A stretch of DNA of 64,000 nucleotides from an uncultured Prevotella sp. (GTDB lineage: Bacteria; Bacteroidota; Bacteroidia; Bacteroidales; Bacteroidaceae), in NCBI GenBank assembly GCA_947169185.1, contig CAMVOS010000005.1:1-64000 (forward strand), read 5' to 3'. Below are positions 42,700 through 51,267 of this stretch, piece by piece. The first letter of the stretch is position 1. The number at the start of each line of letters is the position of its first letter. Under the pieces are notes generated by a model. It was not told the origin of the DNA, did no database searches, and saw nothing but the letters and a program-made list of their open reading frames with translations. The translations under genes and the position numbers were made by a program.

Positions 42700-42786
42700 C
42701 GATGCATTTGAGATGCATCGCGAGTGAAGGCTGCGGCTCAGCATAGCTCGAGCGAGCTCGGCTCTGCGTTCGCCTTGCACTTCACT
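42699..42786 (+). promoter_or_regulatory. Structured 5' leader of the HU-family gene
   Basis: Two predicted structures. GCGATGCAT (42699-42707) and ATGCATCGC (42713-42721) form a 9-bp hairpin right at the transcript start. AGTGAAG (42723-42729) and CTTCACT (42780-42786) close a larger imperfect stem-loop with an inner AGCTC/GAGCT hairpin. No known riboswitch class was recognised. Confidence 0.55.
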
Positions 42787-42801
42787 TGCATCACGCCGGA
42801 C

Positions 42802-42922
42802 GAGCGATAAGCAGACGACCCGCGAGCGATAAGCTCGATGGCCACGAGCGATAAGCGGAAGCGGGGGAAGCGATAAGCACGCGGGGCAGAAGCGATAAGC
42901 ACGTGAGGCGTGAGCGACAAGC
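42802..42922 (+). repeat. Six-unit 22-bp array in the HU leader
   Basis: Cores start at 42802, 42824, 42846, 42868, 42890 and 42912, exactly 22 bp apart. Core is GAGCGATAAGC in units 1-3, AAGCGATAAGC in units 4-5, GAGCGACAAGC in unit 6. Spacers of 11 bp vary. The array ends 36 bp before the HU start codon. Confidence 0.9.
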
Positions 42923-42958
42923 AAACTTATTATCCACTATTCAAAACATTTAAGAACT

Positions 42959-43594
42959 ATGGCAGTAAACAAAATTTCGATGGGTATCAACTACCGCAAG
43001 AAGACGAACAGTCGCATGACGGGTAGTGGCAACTACTTTGCCGAGGTAGACCGCCGTGAGACACTGACCACACGCGGTCTGGCCGAACACCTGAAGGACC
43101 ACGGCTGTCTGGCCGGTCTCGACGCCATCCAGGCTGTGCTGGTGAAGATATCGCAGTGCGTACCCGAGCTGGTGGCTCAGGGCATCGGTGTCAAGCTGGA
43201 CGGACTGGGCATCTTCTACCCAACCATCAAGAACAAGAAGGGCGGAGCCACCGAGGCACAGATGCTGGACAAGGAATTCAACCCGACATCGCTGATTGAG
43301 GGCGTACACGTGCGCTTCTCGCCTGAGTCGTCTGACCTGGACAACATCACCTCGAAACAGTTCCTGACGCGCAGTGTGACAGCCGCTTCAGAGAATATCG
43401 TAAAGGCCGTGGAGCGTATCATCAACGGCAAGACACGTAAGATCCGTACCGTGGTAAGCCTTGAGGATTTCCGCAATCCAAGTGGCAGTAGCAGCGGTAA
43501 CGAAGGCGGGGGTACGAACGCCGGGGGTACGAACAGCGGAAGTGGCGACAATCAGGGCGGTAACACTGGTGGCGGCGAAGAAGGCGGAATGTAA
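42959..43594 (+). CDS. HU-family (HU-HIG type) DNA-binding protein with Gly-rich tail
   Basis: 211 aa. Residues about 1-125 show the large HU/IHF-like domain of Bacteroidetes: MAVNKISMGINYRKK, YFAEVDRRETLTTRGLAEHL, VKLDGLGIFYPTIKNKKGG, and FNPTSLIEGVHVRFSPE. A second stretch (about 126-168) is helical with SLEDFRNP. The last 40 residues are Gly/Asn/Ser-rich (SSSGNEGGGTNAGG...), unlike classic 90-aa HU. It should bend or bundle DNA. The smalltalk and amidase genes follow with a 20-bp gap, so they are probably one operon. Confidence 0.85.
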   Translation: MAVNKISMGINYRKKTNSRMTGSGNYFAEVDRRETLTTRGLAEHLKDHGCLAGLDAIQAVLVKISQCVPELVAQGIGVKLDGLGIFYPTIKNKKGGATEAQMLDKEFNPTSLIEGVHVRFSPESSDLDNITSKQFLTRSVTAASENIVKAVERIINGKTRKIRTVVSLEDFRNPSGSSSGNEGGGTNAGGTNSGSGDNQGGNTGGGEEGGM

Positions 43595-43614
43595 TCGATA
43601 TTAAAAGATGAGCT

Positions 43615-43716
43615 ATGAGGAAAGAAACTTGGAAACAGATTGTGCAGATCATCATCACGATTCTGACAGCAATTAGTTCAACAGTATTGGTACAGTCATG
43701 CGGACTATTACATTAA
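43615..43716 (+). CDS. 'Smalltalk' peptide, 33 aa, lipoprotein-like
   Basis: A 33-residue peptide MRKETWKQIVQIIITILTAI... ending TVLVQSCGLLH. The position between an HU gene and an amidase, and the KxxWKxIxQIxxxILTA pattern, match the small family known as smalltalk protein. The sequence is one hydrophobic helix after a charged start, and LVQSC near the end is a plausible lipobox with only four residues after the Cys. It overlaps the amidase gene by 19 bp in another frame. Its function is not known. Confidence 0.78.
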   Translation: MRKETWKQIVQIIITILTAISSTVLVQSCGLLH

Positions 43717-44117
43717 TCATTGTTCATTGCAGTGCGGTATGGCCCAACCAGACGTCATCGGCCAAGCAGATAGATGAGTGGCATAAGGACCGAGGATTCA
43801 AATGCATCGGCTACCACTACGTCATCCGTCGTGACGGAACAATAGAGCTGGGACGTCCGGAATGGCAGGTCGGTGCCCACTGCGTGAACCACAACGCCCA
43901 CTCGATAGGCATCTGCTATGAGGGTGGCTTGGACATCCGCGGTCAACCCGCCGACACACGAACGGCTGAACAGCGGCAGACCATGCGACGGCTACTCGAA
44001 GAGCTGCATGAGCGTTACCCCCGCGCCATGATAGTCGGGCATCACGACCTATATCCCCCCAAGCGGTGCCCCTGCTTCGATGCAACCCATGAATATAAAG
44101 ACTTGCAGCCAAACTAG
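43698..44117 (+). CDS. N-acetylmuramoyl-L-alanine amidase (T7-lysozyme/PGRP type)
   Basis: 139 aa, the bare amidase-2 fold without signal peptide. Zinc ligands are likely His10 (IIVHCSA), one His of VGHHDLYPPKRCPCFD near 115, and a Cys of RCPC near 123-125. GYHYVIRRDGTIELGRPEWQVGAHCVNHNAHSIGICYEGG covers the usual core. It cleaves the bond between muramic acid and the stem peptide. Without a signal peptide it needs a membrane partner to reach the wall, as phage endolysins do. The stop codon lies in the loop of the terminator. Confidence 0.9.
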   Translation: MRTITLIIVHCSAVWPNQTSSAKQIDEWHKDRGFKCIGYHYVIRRDGTIELGRPEWQVGAHCVNHNAHSIGICYEGGLDIRGQPADTRTAEQRQTMRRLLEELHERYPRAMIVGHHDLYPPKRCPCFDATHEYKDLQPN

Positions 44118-44131
44118 CTGCAAGTCTTTAT
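44095..44131. terminator. Terminator ending the cassette
   Basis: A 15-bp perfect stem (44095-44109 with 44117-44131) with a 7-nt loop. It overlaps the amidase stop and also sits after the convergent SusD gene. Confidence 0.9.
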
Positions 44132-44160
44132 TTATAACCAAGAAATCTGTGTTTAACTGT

Positions 44161-46032
44161 TTACTTAAACGGCAGATACCACTTCGACTCATCTTCTAAG
44201 CCACTGGCTTTGAAGGCCAGTTTCTTGGCCAGCCATTGGCTTCCGAAATTACCGCTATAAAGACCTGCACGGTTCTTACTGCGGGCCATACGGCAGAGGT
44301 CATAGAAGCGACTACCTTCAAAGGAGAGTTCCAAGGCATATTCGTCACAAAGGATGTCCTCTACGGCATTGATGGTGTCCTGCTTGGTTGTACCAACAGC
44401 TACATTAAAGTCTTTTTTAATCTCAGCCATCTTATTGCTGACGACAACATCGAGCTGATAGGGCGATAGACCTGGGATATAAGTCGCACTATATTTTCCT
44501 TCGCTTAAAGGAGATAGGTCGATGTCACGAGTAATACCGGCACCATGACCATGAATACCTATAAAAGCAGTGATATAACGCCATTTAGCGATATTAGCTT
44601 CCGACAACAAAGGATAGGTGGTCTGTAAGGCTGTCTGTGTTTCAGAAGTGATATAAGGAGCCACTAACAGTCCTTCGTTGACACCATCCTTCAGAATGGC
44701 AAAGGCTGCATCATACATGCCTAAGCGGTTGAAGGCCTCAGCCAAATGGAGCCATACTGTAGACTTTCGATAGAGCACAACCCTAGGATAACGATATTTC
44801 GTAGTCCATGTCTTAACAGAGTCGCCCTGCGAACGGTCCGTCTGAATACCTGACAGACGGGTATCACCAATCTTAGTAGCATGAACCACAGGATCGTTAC
44901 CAGAAGTGATGGCATTATAATAGTAGTCTTGAGCATTGCTCAGTGCCACATAGCTATCACTAGGCTCTATCTGTACCTCTTCAATAAATGCTGGGCTATT
45001 GGCATAATAGTCATAGCCAAAGGCCTGAGGCAGGGTAGTAATAGCTCCCTGGCGACTGTTAGCATTAAGAGGGATATAAGTAATCAGGTCATAATTACCG
45101 TCACCAAAGATACTTGACCATGTACCCAAATTCCCCAGCTGGTTATCATCTTTCCAATCACTGGGCAGTTCGTCACCAATAACGCGGAAGCCACCACGAC
45201 GGCGTCCGGAATACGACTGAGTATAGGATGAGAAGGGATTGTCAGACACCTCAGTAAAATAAGTAACATAATGCTTAGCTGCATTGCTATAGTCACCTGT
45301 CTCCAAATACATATCACCCAATATCACATCAACAGGAATAAAGACATATCCCGTATAGAATGCGCTGTTGTTTGGTGTGACATTACCGAAGTTGGGCAGT
45401 GTGTACTTATCAGTCTCACCATCAGGTTTGGTAAACTTTCCACCAGAATACTGCTCCAAATCGGGAGCCAGACGAGCCACTATACCGGCCATATCCAGTT
45501 CCTCATACTGACCATTGTCAATCTGTGATATCTGTGTCAAAGGCTCGGTATAGAACGGAACCTTCTGATAGACACGAGCCAATTGCATATATGCCCAGGC
45601 ACGGATGGCTTTCACACCAACATATTCGCCCATAGCAACATATTGAGAACCATCACGCAATGTCGTATCACGGTGAGCAATATAGTAATTACAGTTATTA
45701 ATCACGCGATAATATACGTAAGCAGAATCATAACGGTTTGCTGTCGTTGCCGTAAAGTTAGCCAACTGACGGAGGTTATTGTCTGTATAGTTGGTAACCT
45801 TGGTCAAGTCACCGCGCATCTCACCTTGATAGACATAGCAGTCAGCCAGTTCCTGCATACCCTGCAATATACCCAAGGAGAAGAATATAGAGTCTGTCTT
45901 ACTGTTCAGGTCAGGATTGAAGACCTGACGGGAACTGTCACTCTCCAGCATATCGGAACACGACACCATTGATGTTAGCATGGAGCAGCCAACCAGACAA
46001 CCGCAGAAAAATTTAAATATCTTAGTAATCAT
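44161..46032 (-). CDS. SusD/RagB-family glycan-binding lipoprotein (distal copy)
   Basis: 623 aa. Lipoprotein signal with SMVSCSDMLES. SusD features include DSIFFSLGILQGMQELADCYVYQGEMRGD, the TPR-like VGVKAIRAWAYMQLARVYQKVPFYTEPL and the C-terminal DEYALELSFEGSRFYDLCRMARSKN. It forms the lid over its SusC partner at the cell surface and binds the oligosaccharide to be imported. It is the last gene of the seven-gene operon, 36 nt after the SusC gene; that gap consists wholly of 7-bp repeats. Confidence 0.92.
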   Translation of the reverse strand: MITKIFKFFCGCLVGCSMLTSMVSCSDMLESDSSRQVFNPDLNSKTDSIFFSLGILQGMQELADCYVYQGEMRGDLTKVTNYTDNNLRQLANFTATTANRYDSAYVYYRVINNCNYYIAHRDTTLRDGSQYVAMGEYVGVKAIRAWAYMQLARVYQKVPFYTEPLTQISQIDNGQYEELDMAGIVARLAPDLEQYSGGKFTKPDGETDKYTLPNFGNVTPNNSAFYTGYVFIPVDVILGDMYLETGDYSNAAKHYVTYFTEVSDNPFSSYTQSYSGRRRGGFRVIGDELPSDWKDDNQLGNLGTWSSIFGDGNYDLITYIPLNANSRQGAITTLPQAFGYDYYANSPAFIEEVQIEPSDSYVALSNAQDYYYNAITSGNDPVVHATKIGDTRLSGIQTDRSQGDSVKTWTTKYRYPRVVLYRKSTVWLHLAEAFNRLGMYDAAFAILKDGVNEGLLVAPYITSETQTALQTTYPLLSEANIAKWRYITAFIGIHGHGAGITRDIDLSPLSEGKYSATYIPGLSPYQLDVVVSNKMAEIKKDFNVAVGTTKQDTINAVEDILCDEYALELSFEGSRFYDLCRMARSKNRAGLYSGNFGSQWLAKKLAFKASGLEDESKWYLPFK

Positions 46033-46066
46033 AATTTCTAATTTCTAATTTCTAATTCCTAATTCC
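46032..46066 (-). repeat. Five 7-bp units filling the SusC-SusD gap
   Basis: Plus-strand units TAATTTC three times then TAATTCC twice, starting within the SusD start codon. On the mRNA the copies give TAG in successive frames. Confidence 0.85.
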
Positions 46067-46068
46067 GA

Positions 46069-49000
46069 TTACAGATTTATCTTCACACCAGCATAGAACG
46101 AACGTCCCTGTGCCAAGTTACCGCAATCGATGCCCTGCGTATAGACACTGCTACCAATACTGAACTCAGGATCACTGCCTGTATACTTAGTAAAGGTGAG
46201 CAAATTCTGAGCCTCAGCCCAAACGGTAAGTCCCTGCAACCATGTCCAAGAGCCTGGTATGGGCACCTGATAGCTCAAGTTCACACTTCTCAGTCGCAGA
46301 TAACTGCCGTCCTCAATCCATCGGTCAGAGAAACGATTGTTGCCCATCGGATCACCAAAGGTGGCACGAGGTAATGTAGCCTGCTGACCTTCATAGCGCC
46401 AACGGCCTGTTTCAGCCACCTGCTGATTATAGAAGGTAGCACCGCTATTGAGCACACTACGCTGATAGTTGTAAACATCATTTCCTAACGAGTAGTTGAA
46501 GCCCAACGATAATGTCAGCTGCTTCCAGTTAACAGTCGCAAAGATATTACCATAGAGGTCGGGATTAGGATTACCGATGATGGTTTTATCCTGCTCATTG
46601 ATGATACCATCCCCATTCTGATCAACGAAATGCATGTCACCGGCTACGAAGTTATGACGAGTGCCAGCATTGTCCACCATATACAGATAGTCTGCGCCAT
46701 CCTTTCCAGCCTTGGCTGCCTCAGCATCCGTCGAGAAGACACCTGCCGTCTGATAGCCATAGAACATAGCCACAGGATTACCGACACTAGTCAGGATGTT
46801 ATTGTCACCATAGATTGATGATGTGTAGTTCCCTGTTGGCAGACTCTTCACTTCATTCTTATAGTGGCCCATCGTTGCGCCAATCTCTACTCGCCAGTCC
46901 TTAGTCACAACGGGTTTACCGCTCAACATAATCTCAAAACCAGTGTTCTTCAGTTCACCACCATTAGACCAATAGTTGTTGATACCACCTATGGGGTTCG
47001 AGAAAGTCTTCAACATCAGCAGATCGCTGGTCTTGTGAATAAAGTAGTCAAAGCTAAGGGCGACACGGTTGTTCAACAGATAGCTTTGTAAACCAATATT
47101 GAACTTCTTGGTAGTTTCCCACTTAATCATATCATTACCCACATTGGTGAGCTGAATACCCATGGCATTGTTGTAATACTTCAAGGCTGTAAAGCTTGTA
47201 CGGGCAGCGTAGTTCGAAATATTGTCATTACCACTGACATCGAAACCTGCATTCAGACGCAAGTAGTCAACCACCGACTGCTTCGGGAACCAACTCTCAT
47301 TGGTCATTACCCAACCGACCTGAACACTGGGGAATACAGCCCACTTCACACCAAAGAGACTCAGACCGTCAGCGTTTTCTCCGAAGCGGCTGTTTGCCTC
47401 AGCAGAAAGAGTCAAAGTAGCGAAGTAGCGATTCATATAGTTGTAATCTACATTGCCAAACCACTGGATGTTCTTCCAAATATCATTAGCACCGTTGATT
47501 TCAGGTATAGCTGACGAAGTATTGGAATTGAGCACAGGGTTCTTATCGTCTGTCTTACCACGATTCTGGTTACTCAAATCACTGTTGTCAAACGAGAAGT
47601 AATTGTAACGGCCTCCTACAAACGCGTTAATAGTATGCTTGCCCAACTGCTTAGCCCAGTCAAGTTGTATCTTACCCATGAAGTTCTGCTCCTTACTGAA
47701 CATAGAACCAACTTTGCTCGTTACACGTCCCATCGAAGCAATCTCGAAAGGAGGAACGCCTTTATAGGGACGGAAATAGCGCTGTGCATTACGATTGAGC
47801 AGATAGCTCAAGTCAGCAGTCAGTGTAAAGTCATTTGCAAACTTGAACGAAGGCGCTACATGTACGGTAAAATAAGTATTCTCTGCCTTATTCTTGTTAT
47901 CGCCATCACCATTGACAAGCAGAGATACAGGGTTTGCCAACGACTGACTGGTATAAGTCAACGAACGGTCTGCATCCGAGCTTATCAGTCCATTCGACGG
48001 ATAAGTACTACTCTGTAGAATGTTGTCATACTGAGACTCCAAGTTGGTAAAGCCTCCTACGATAGAGTTATACTGATAAGGAGAAACCAGTGGCGACTTC
48101 AGCAAAGCCAACGCTGTAGGCGATGTAATAGTGCTGCCACTGAAGCTGCTGGGTATGCCATCGTCATAGACATAATTGTTTGTACGCGAAATCGCAATAT
48201 CGAACTTCGTCTTCAAGTTATACATCAGATTGATGTCTGTATTGAAACGAACATTCATACGGTCGAAGCCAGAACGTTTTACCGTACTCTTGGCATCCAC
48301 ATAACCTACAGACAGGTTATACATACCAATGTCATCACCACCCTGCACATTAATACTGTAATTCTGGGTCATGGCATTGCGGTACACCTGATCAGACCAA
48401 TCTGTGTCATTATGATAGGTGTTATAATAATAGCCCTTAGGATCATCATTGAGGAAATAGAATCCCTCGTACTCATTGATATTAGGAACGCTTCCTAACA
48501 GTTCCGAAGCGTAAGCCCTATACTGTGAGGCATTCATCATGGTCGGCAGCTTTGGAATCAGCTGCACACCAGCAGAGATGTTAACATCAATACGGGTAGC
48601 CATCGAATGGCCACGTTTAGTCTCAATGAGGACAACGCCATTGGCACCACGTGCACCATAGAGGGCAGTAGCATTCTTCAAGACTGTCACCTTTTCAATA
48701 TCATCAGGTGAGATGTTTGCCAGAATGTTATTAAACTGACCATCGTGCAGTGAATGACGACTACGCTGCATGTCAACCTCCACACCATCAATGAGGATAA
48801 GAGGCTGCGCATCACTGGTAATACTATTCAAACCACGAATAAACATCGAGGCACCGCCATCAACAGCTGCAGAGCGCTGAATACTACGCATATCACCACC
48901 CAACTCATTGGCTATTTCGTTATCGACAACAACACCAAAGCGATTAATTTGGGCTGTGCGCTTAGCAGTATAATCAGTTCCCGTGCCATACATCGACTGG

Positions 49001-49422
49001 AACTTGTCGCTCAGCATCTTAACAGCGATCTGCTGACCGTCATCCTCTGACTTGATAGCAACCTGCTGTGACAAGTACTCAGGAGCATGCACATACAAGG
49101 CTGTTGTAAAGGTTGGAACCTTGATGGTGAAAGCACCATTCTCATCGGTCATGGCCGTATAACGGTTGTTAGCCAACGAGCGTAGCTGTACACCAGCCAA
49201 AGGTTTGCCCGTAGCCTGATCGGTGACAACACCCTTGACAGACATCATGGGATAAACCTTTTGCTTTACTTCCGAACGCTTGGGCTTCTTGATGGTGGTA
49301 GTCTCCTCCATATCGTCATCCTCTGTCTGGGCATAGACACCCGTAGAGAGTCCGATGGCAAGCGCGCAGACTACGATTCTCGTACCGCAGTTCTGCCAAA
49401 GATGGAATATCATTCGCTTCAT
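46069..49422 (-). CDS. SusC/RagA-family TonB-dependent outer-membrane transporter (distal copy)
   Basis: 1117 aa. Signal peptide ending GVYAQ; N-terminal carboxypeptidase-D-like regulatory domain (SVKGVVTDQATGKPLAGVQLRSL), plug domain (MFIRGLNSITSDAQPLILIDGVEV, VTVLKNATALYGARGANGVVLIETKRG), then a 22-strand barrel ending YAGVKINL. It imports glycan pieces captured by the SusD partner, powered by TonB. It starts 5 nt after a FAS1 gene. An Asp/Glu-rich stretch after the signal peptide (EDDDMEETTTIKKPK) is unusual for the family. Confidence 0.93.
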   Translation of the reverse strand: MKRMIFHLWQNCGTRIVVCALAIGLSTGVYAQTEDDDMEETTTIKKPKRSEVKQKVYPMMSVKGVVTDQATGKPLAGVQLRSLANNRYTAMTDENGAFTIKVPTFTTALYVHAPEYLSQQVAIKSEDDGQQIAVKMLSDKFQSMYGTGTDYTAKRTAQINRFGVVVDNEIANELGGDMRSIQRSAAVDGGASMFIRGLNSITSDAQPLILIDGVEVDMQRSRHSLHDGQFNNILANISPDDIEKVTVLKNATALYGARGANGVVLIETKRGHSMATRIDVNISAGVQLIPKLPTMMNASQYRAYASELLGSVPNINEYEGFYFLNDDPKGYYYNTYHNDTDWSDQVYRNAMTQNYSINVQGGDDIGMYNLSVGYVDAKSTVKRSGFDRMNVRFNTDINLMYNLKTKFDIAISRTNNYVYDDGIPSSFSGSTITSPTALALLKSPLVSPYQYNSIVGGFTNLESQYDNILQSSTYPSNGLISSDADRSLTYTSQSLANPVSLLVNGDGDNKNKAENTYFTVHVAPSFKFANDFTLTADLSYLLNRNAQRYFRPYKGVPPFEIASMGRVTSKVGSMFSKEQNFMGKIQLDWAKQLGKHTINAFVGGRYNYFSFDNSDLSNQNRGKTDDKNPVLNSNTSSAIPEINGANDIWKNIQWFGNVDYNYMNRYFATLTLSAEANSRFGENADGLSLFGVKWAVFPSVQVGWVMTNESWFPKQSVVDYLRLNAGFDVSGNDNISNYAARTSFTALKYYNNAMGIQLTNVGNDMIKWETTKKFNIGLQSYLLNNRVALSFDYFIHKTSDLLMLKTFSNPIGGINNYWSNGGELKNTGFEIMLSGKPVVTKDWRVEIGATMGHYKNEVKSLPTGNYTSSIYGDNNILTSVGNPVAMFYGYQTAGVFSTDAEAAKAGKDGADYLYMVDNAGTRHNFVAGDMHFVDQNGDGIINEQDKTIIGNPNPDLYGNIFATVNWKQLTLSLGFNYSLGNDVYNYQRSVLNSGATFYNQQVAETGRWRYEGQQATLPRATFGDPMGNNRFSDRWIEDGSYLRLRSVNLSYQVPIPGSWTWLQGLTVWAEAQNLLTFTKYTGSDPEFSIGSSVYTQGIDCGNLAQGRSFYAGVKINL

Positions 49423-49427
49423 ATTCT

Positions 49428-51230
49428 TTACTTCTTGTTTTGTTCTTCAAATTCTACGAGTTCTTTCGGCTTCAAGATGATGGAAGCAATGCGCAAGTCA
49501 CGTGTATATGCTTGACGCAGTGCAGCAGTGAATACCGAATACGGCGTACTAATCTTGATATTAGGGCAATACTCATCACCCAATCCTAGATAGCAGACAG
49601 GGAAAGTAAACTCACCAATATAGAGGGTGTCAACCTTCGACGTATCGTTCGAGAAAGCACGAATCGTCTGGTGGTTGGCATTAGTCTGGCTGGCATTATC
49701 CTTGACGGTTGGGAAACGTGCCTTGAACGCATCAATCTGTGCCTGGTCAGTATTGAGGAACAACTGATTCTTCAAAGCACCAGACGCATCACAATAATTC
49801 AATGTAAAGATAACGCGGTTGGGTGTTGTCACTGCATCCTTCTTCAGCAGGTCAACATTCTCAGGAACAAACACACAATAGATATCGTAGGTCGTACTCT
49901 GTACGTTACGCAAATAGAATGTCATCTCCGGTTTGATATACTCGTTACCACCAGTGGGTTCCACATGATAGTAGCTGAGTGTGGTAGCGCCGTCTTCCAG
50001 TTCTACCTTTTCCTTATTCACATCAATCACGTCGACACGACTACCCGTACCATTGGATATCAAGGCACGGTTGTCTGCCCTTGTAGCATTTATAACACGC
50101 TCTGGAGCATAGGTTTCCCACGAATACATGCCATAGTCGTTAACAACACGTCCAGTACCATTACTGAATTTCACAGTCTTCACGGTCTTATCCAGAATTT
50201 CCTGAGGATTCGACAGTTTGGTGTATAGTGTCGTCCGCAAAGTATCACTGCCTAAGGCTGATGGGGTTCCATTAAGCCAACGGTTATAGACATCATTGTT
50301 GCTATATGCCAAGACGCTGGTTAATGCTCTATTCGTCAAAGAATCCTGCCAATAAGCCGCATCGATCGACAACGGTGTCGTGGTAGTTGGCGTAGAACCA
50401 CTAAACTGCTGAGCGATAGTCTTTGGAGCATACTTGAAGTTCTTTTTCACCTTGTCATATTGAGCCTTCCAAGCTTCATTGGTGGGCATCAGGAACGTGT
50501 ATGAACTGTCTTCGCTTTCCATACGAGTATTAAGCATGGCCCATTGCGTATTCTCTGTAATCATCACTGAGTCTACATAGGTCTGCATACCATTGACAAT
50601 TGGACCTAACACCGAATGTTCCTCATCAAGATAAGTAATCTCATACTTCTTAAGAAATTTACGGAGAGAGTCCACACCTTCCTTGCCAGAGAGTTCTTCG
50701 GTCATCAAGTACTCATACAAACTGGGATGATAGGCAGCCATACCACTCATGATGTGCATCACACCATTATTACTACCCAGATTGGGCTGTTCTATCTTAA
50801 CGCCATCAAAGGTATAGTTGTTCTGCGAACCAACAAACTGATATGACTTGTCATTCAGCATCAACACACGCTTGTCTATCTGGCCAGAGGCATTATAGCT
50901 GTAATCGGCAATATGATTCTCCACAAACTGGCTTAACAGCGACTTGTTGCTAAGCTGCAGAATGGCGTTAGCATCATAGGTGCCGTCCAAAGGAGCCCAT
51001 ACCGTATAGTAATGGGTTGTGTTCAGCTTCTCGTCGTAGCCAGCTTTCTTCAATATCGAAGCAAAATTCGACAGCTGCTGATTCTGCTGGATATTCTGCC
51101 ACAAGGTCTGATTGCCTGCCGGTGTCAGATCAGCAATCTCCTTGTTATAATCATTGAAATCAGAACATGACGTGGCAGTCAGCATCGTGGCTGCCATCAT
51201 CATGATTCCTATATATTTATACTTCTTCAT
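49428..51230 (-). CDS. FAS1-domain surface lipoprotein 3
   Basis: 600 aa, lipobox TATSCSDFNDYNKE. The fasciclin-type opening is LSNFASILKKAGYDEKLN with YYTVWAPLDGTYDANAI; a second FAS1-like unit includes SYTFLMPTNEAWKAQYDKVKKN around residue 245. FAS1 domains mediate adhesion or glycan binding. Its place between two SusC/D pairs suggests an accessory surface glycan-binding protein. It is separated from the upstream FAS1 gene by a 37-bp gap made of 7-bp repeats, and sits 5 nt ahead of SusC. Confidence 0.8.
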   Translation of the reverse strand: MKKYKYIGIMMMAATMLTATSCSDFNDYNKEIADLTPAGNQTLWQNIQQNQQLSNFASILKKAGYDEKLNTTHYYTVWAPLDGTYDANAILQLSNKSLLSQFVENHIADYSYNASGQIDKRVLMLNDKSYQFVGSQNNYTFDGVKIEQPNLGSNNGVMHIMSGMAAYHPSLYEYLMTEELSGKEGVDSLRKFLKKYEITYLDEEHSVLGPIVNGMQTYVDSVMITENTQWAMLNTRMESEDSSYTFLMPTNEAWKAQYDKVKKNFKYAPKTIAQQFSGSTPTTTTPLSIDAAYWQDSLTNRALTSVLAYSNNDVYNRWLNGTPSALGSDTLRTTLYTKLSNPQEILDKTVKTVKFSNGTGRVVNDYGMYSWETYAPERVINATRADNRALISNGTGSRVDVIDVNKEKVELEDGATTLSYYHVEPTGGNEYIKPEMTFYLRNVQSTTYDIYCVFVPENVDLLKKDAVTTPNRVIFTLNYCDASGALKNQLFLNTDQAQIDAFKARFPTVKDNASQTNANHQTIRAFSNDTSKVDTLYIGEFTFPVCYLGLGDEYCPNIKISTPYSVFTAALRQAYTRDLRIASIILKPKELVEFEEQNKK

Positions 51231-51257
51231 AATCTTTAATCTTTAATCTTTAATCTT
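51230..51257 (-). repeat. Four 7-bp units in the FAS1-FAS1 gap
   Basis: TAATCTT at 51230, 51237, 51244 and 51251 (plus strand), starting within the start codon. On the mRNA each gives TAA. Confidence 0.85.
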
Positions 51258-51267
51258 TCATCTCAGA

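Noticed and set aside
42699..42721. Invertible promoter site
   Set aside because: The inverted repeats are only 5 nt apart and lie downstream of the promoter, so no promoter would be flipped.
42802..42922. CRISPR array
   Set aside because: Repeat and spacer are each 11 bp, far too short, and no cas gene is present.
42622..42924. Minus-strand 100-codon open frame across the 22-bp array
   Set aside because: It is produced by the repeats and shifts frame with each 22-bp unit; it has no promoter or recognisable protein pattern and overlaps the HU promoter.
39842..44160. Complete prophage or integrative element
   Set aside because: No integrase, structural genes or flanking direct repeats resembling attachment sites were found at the borders.
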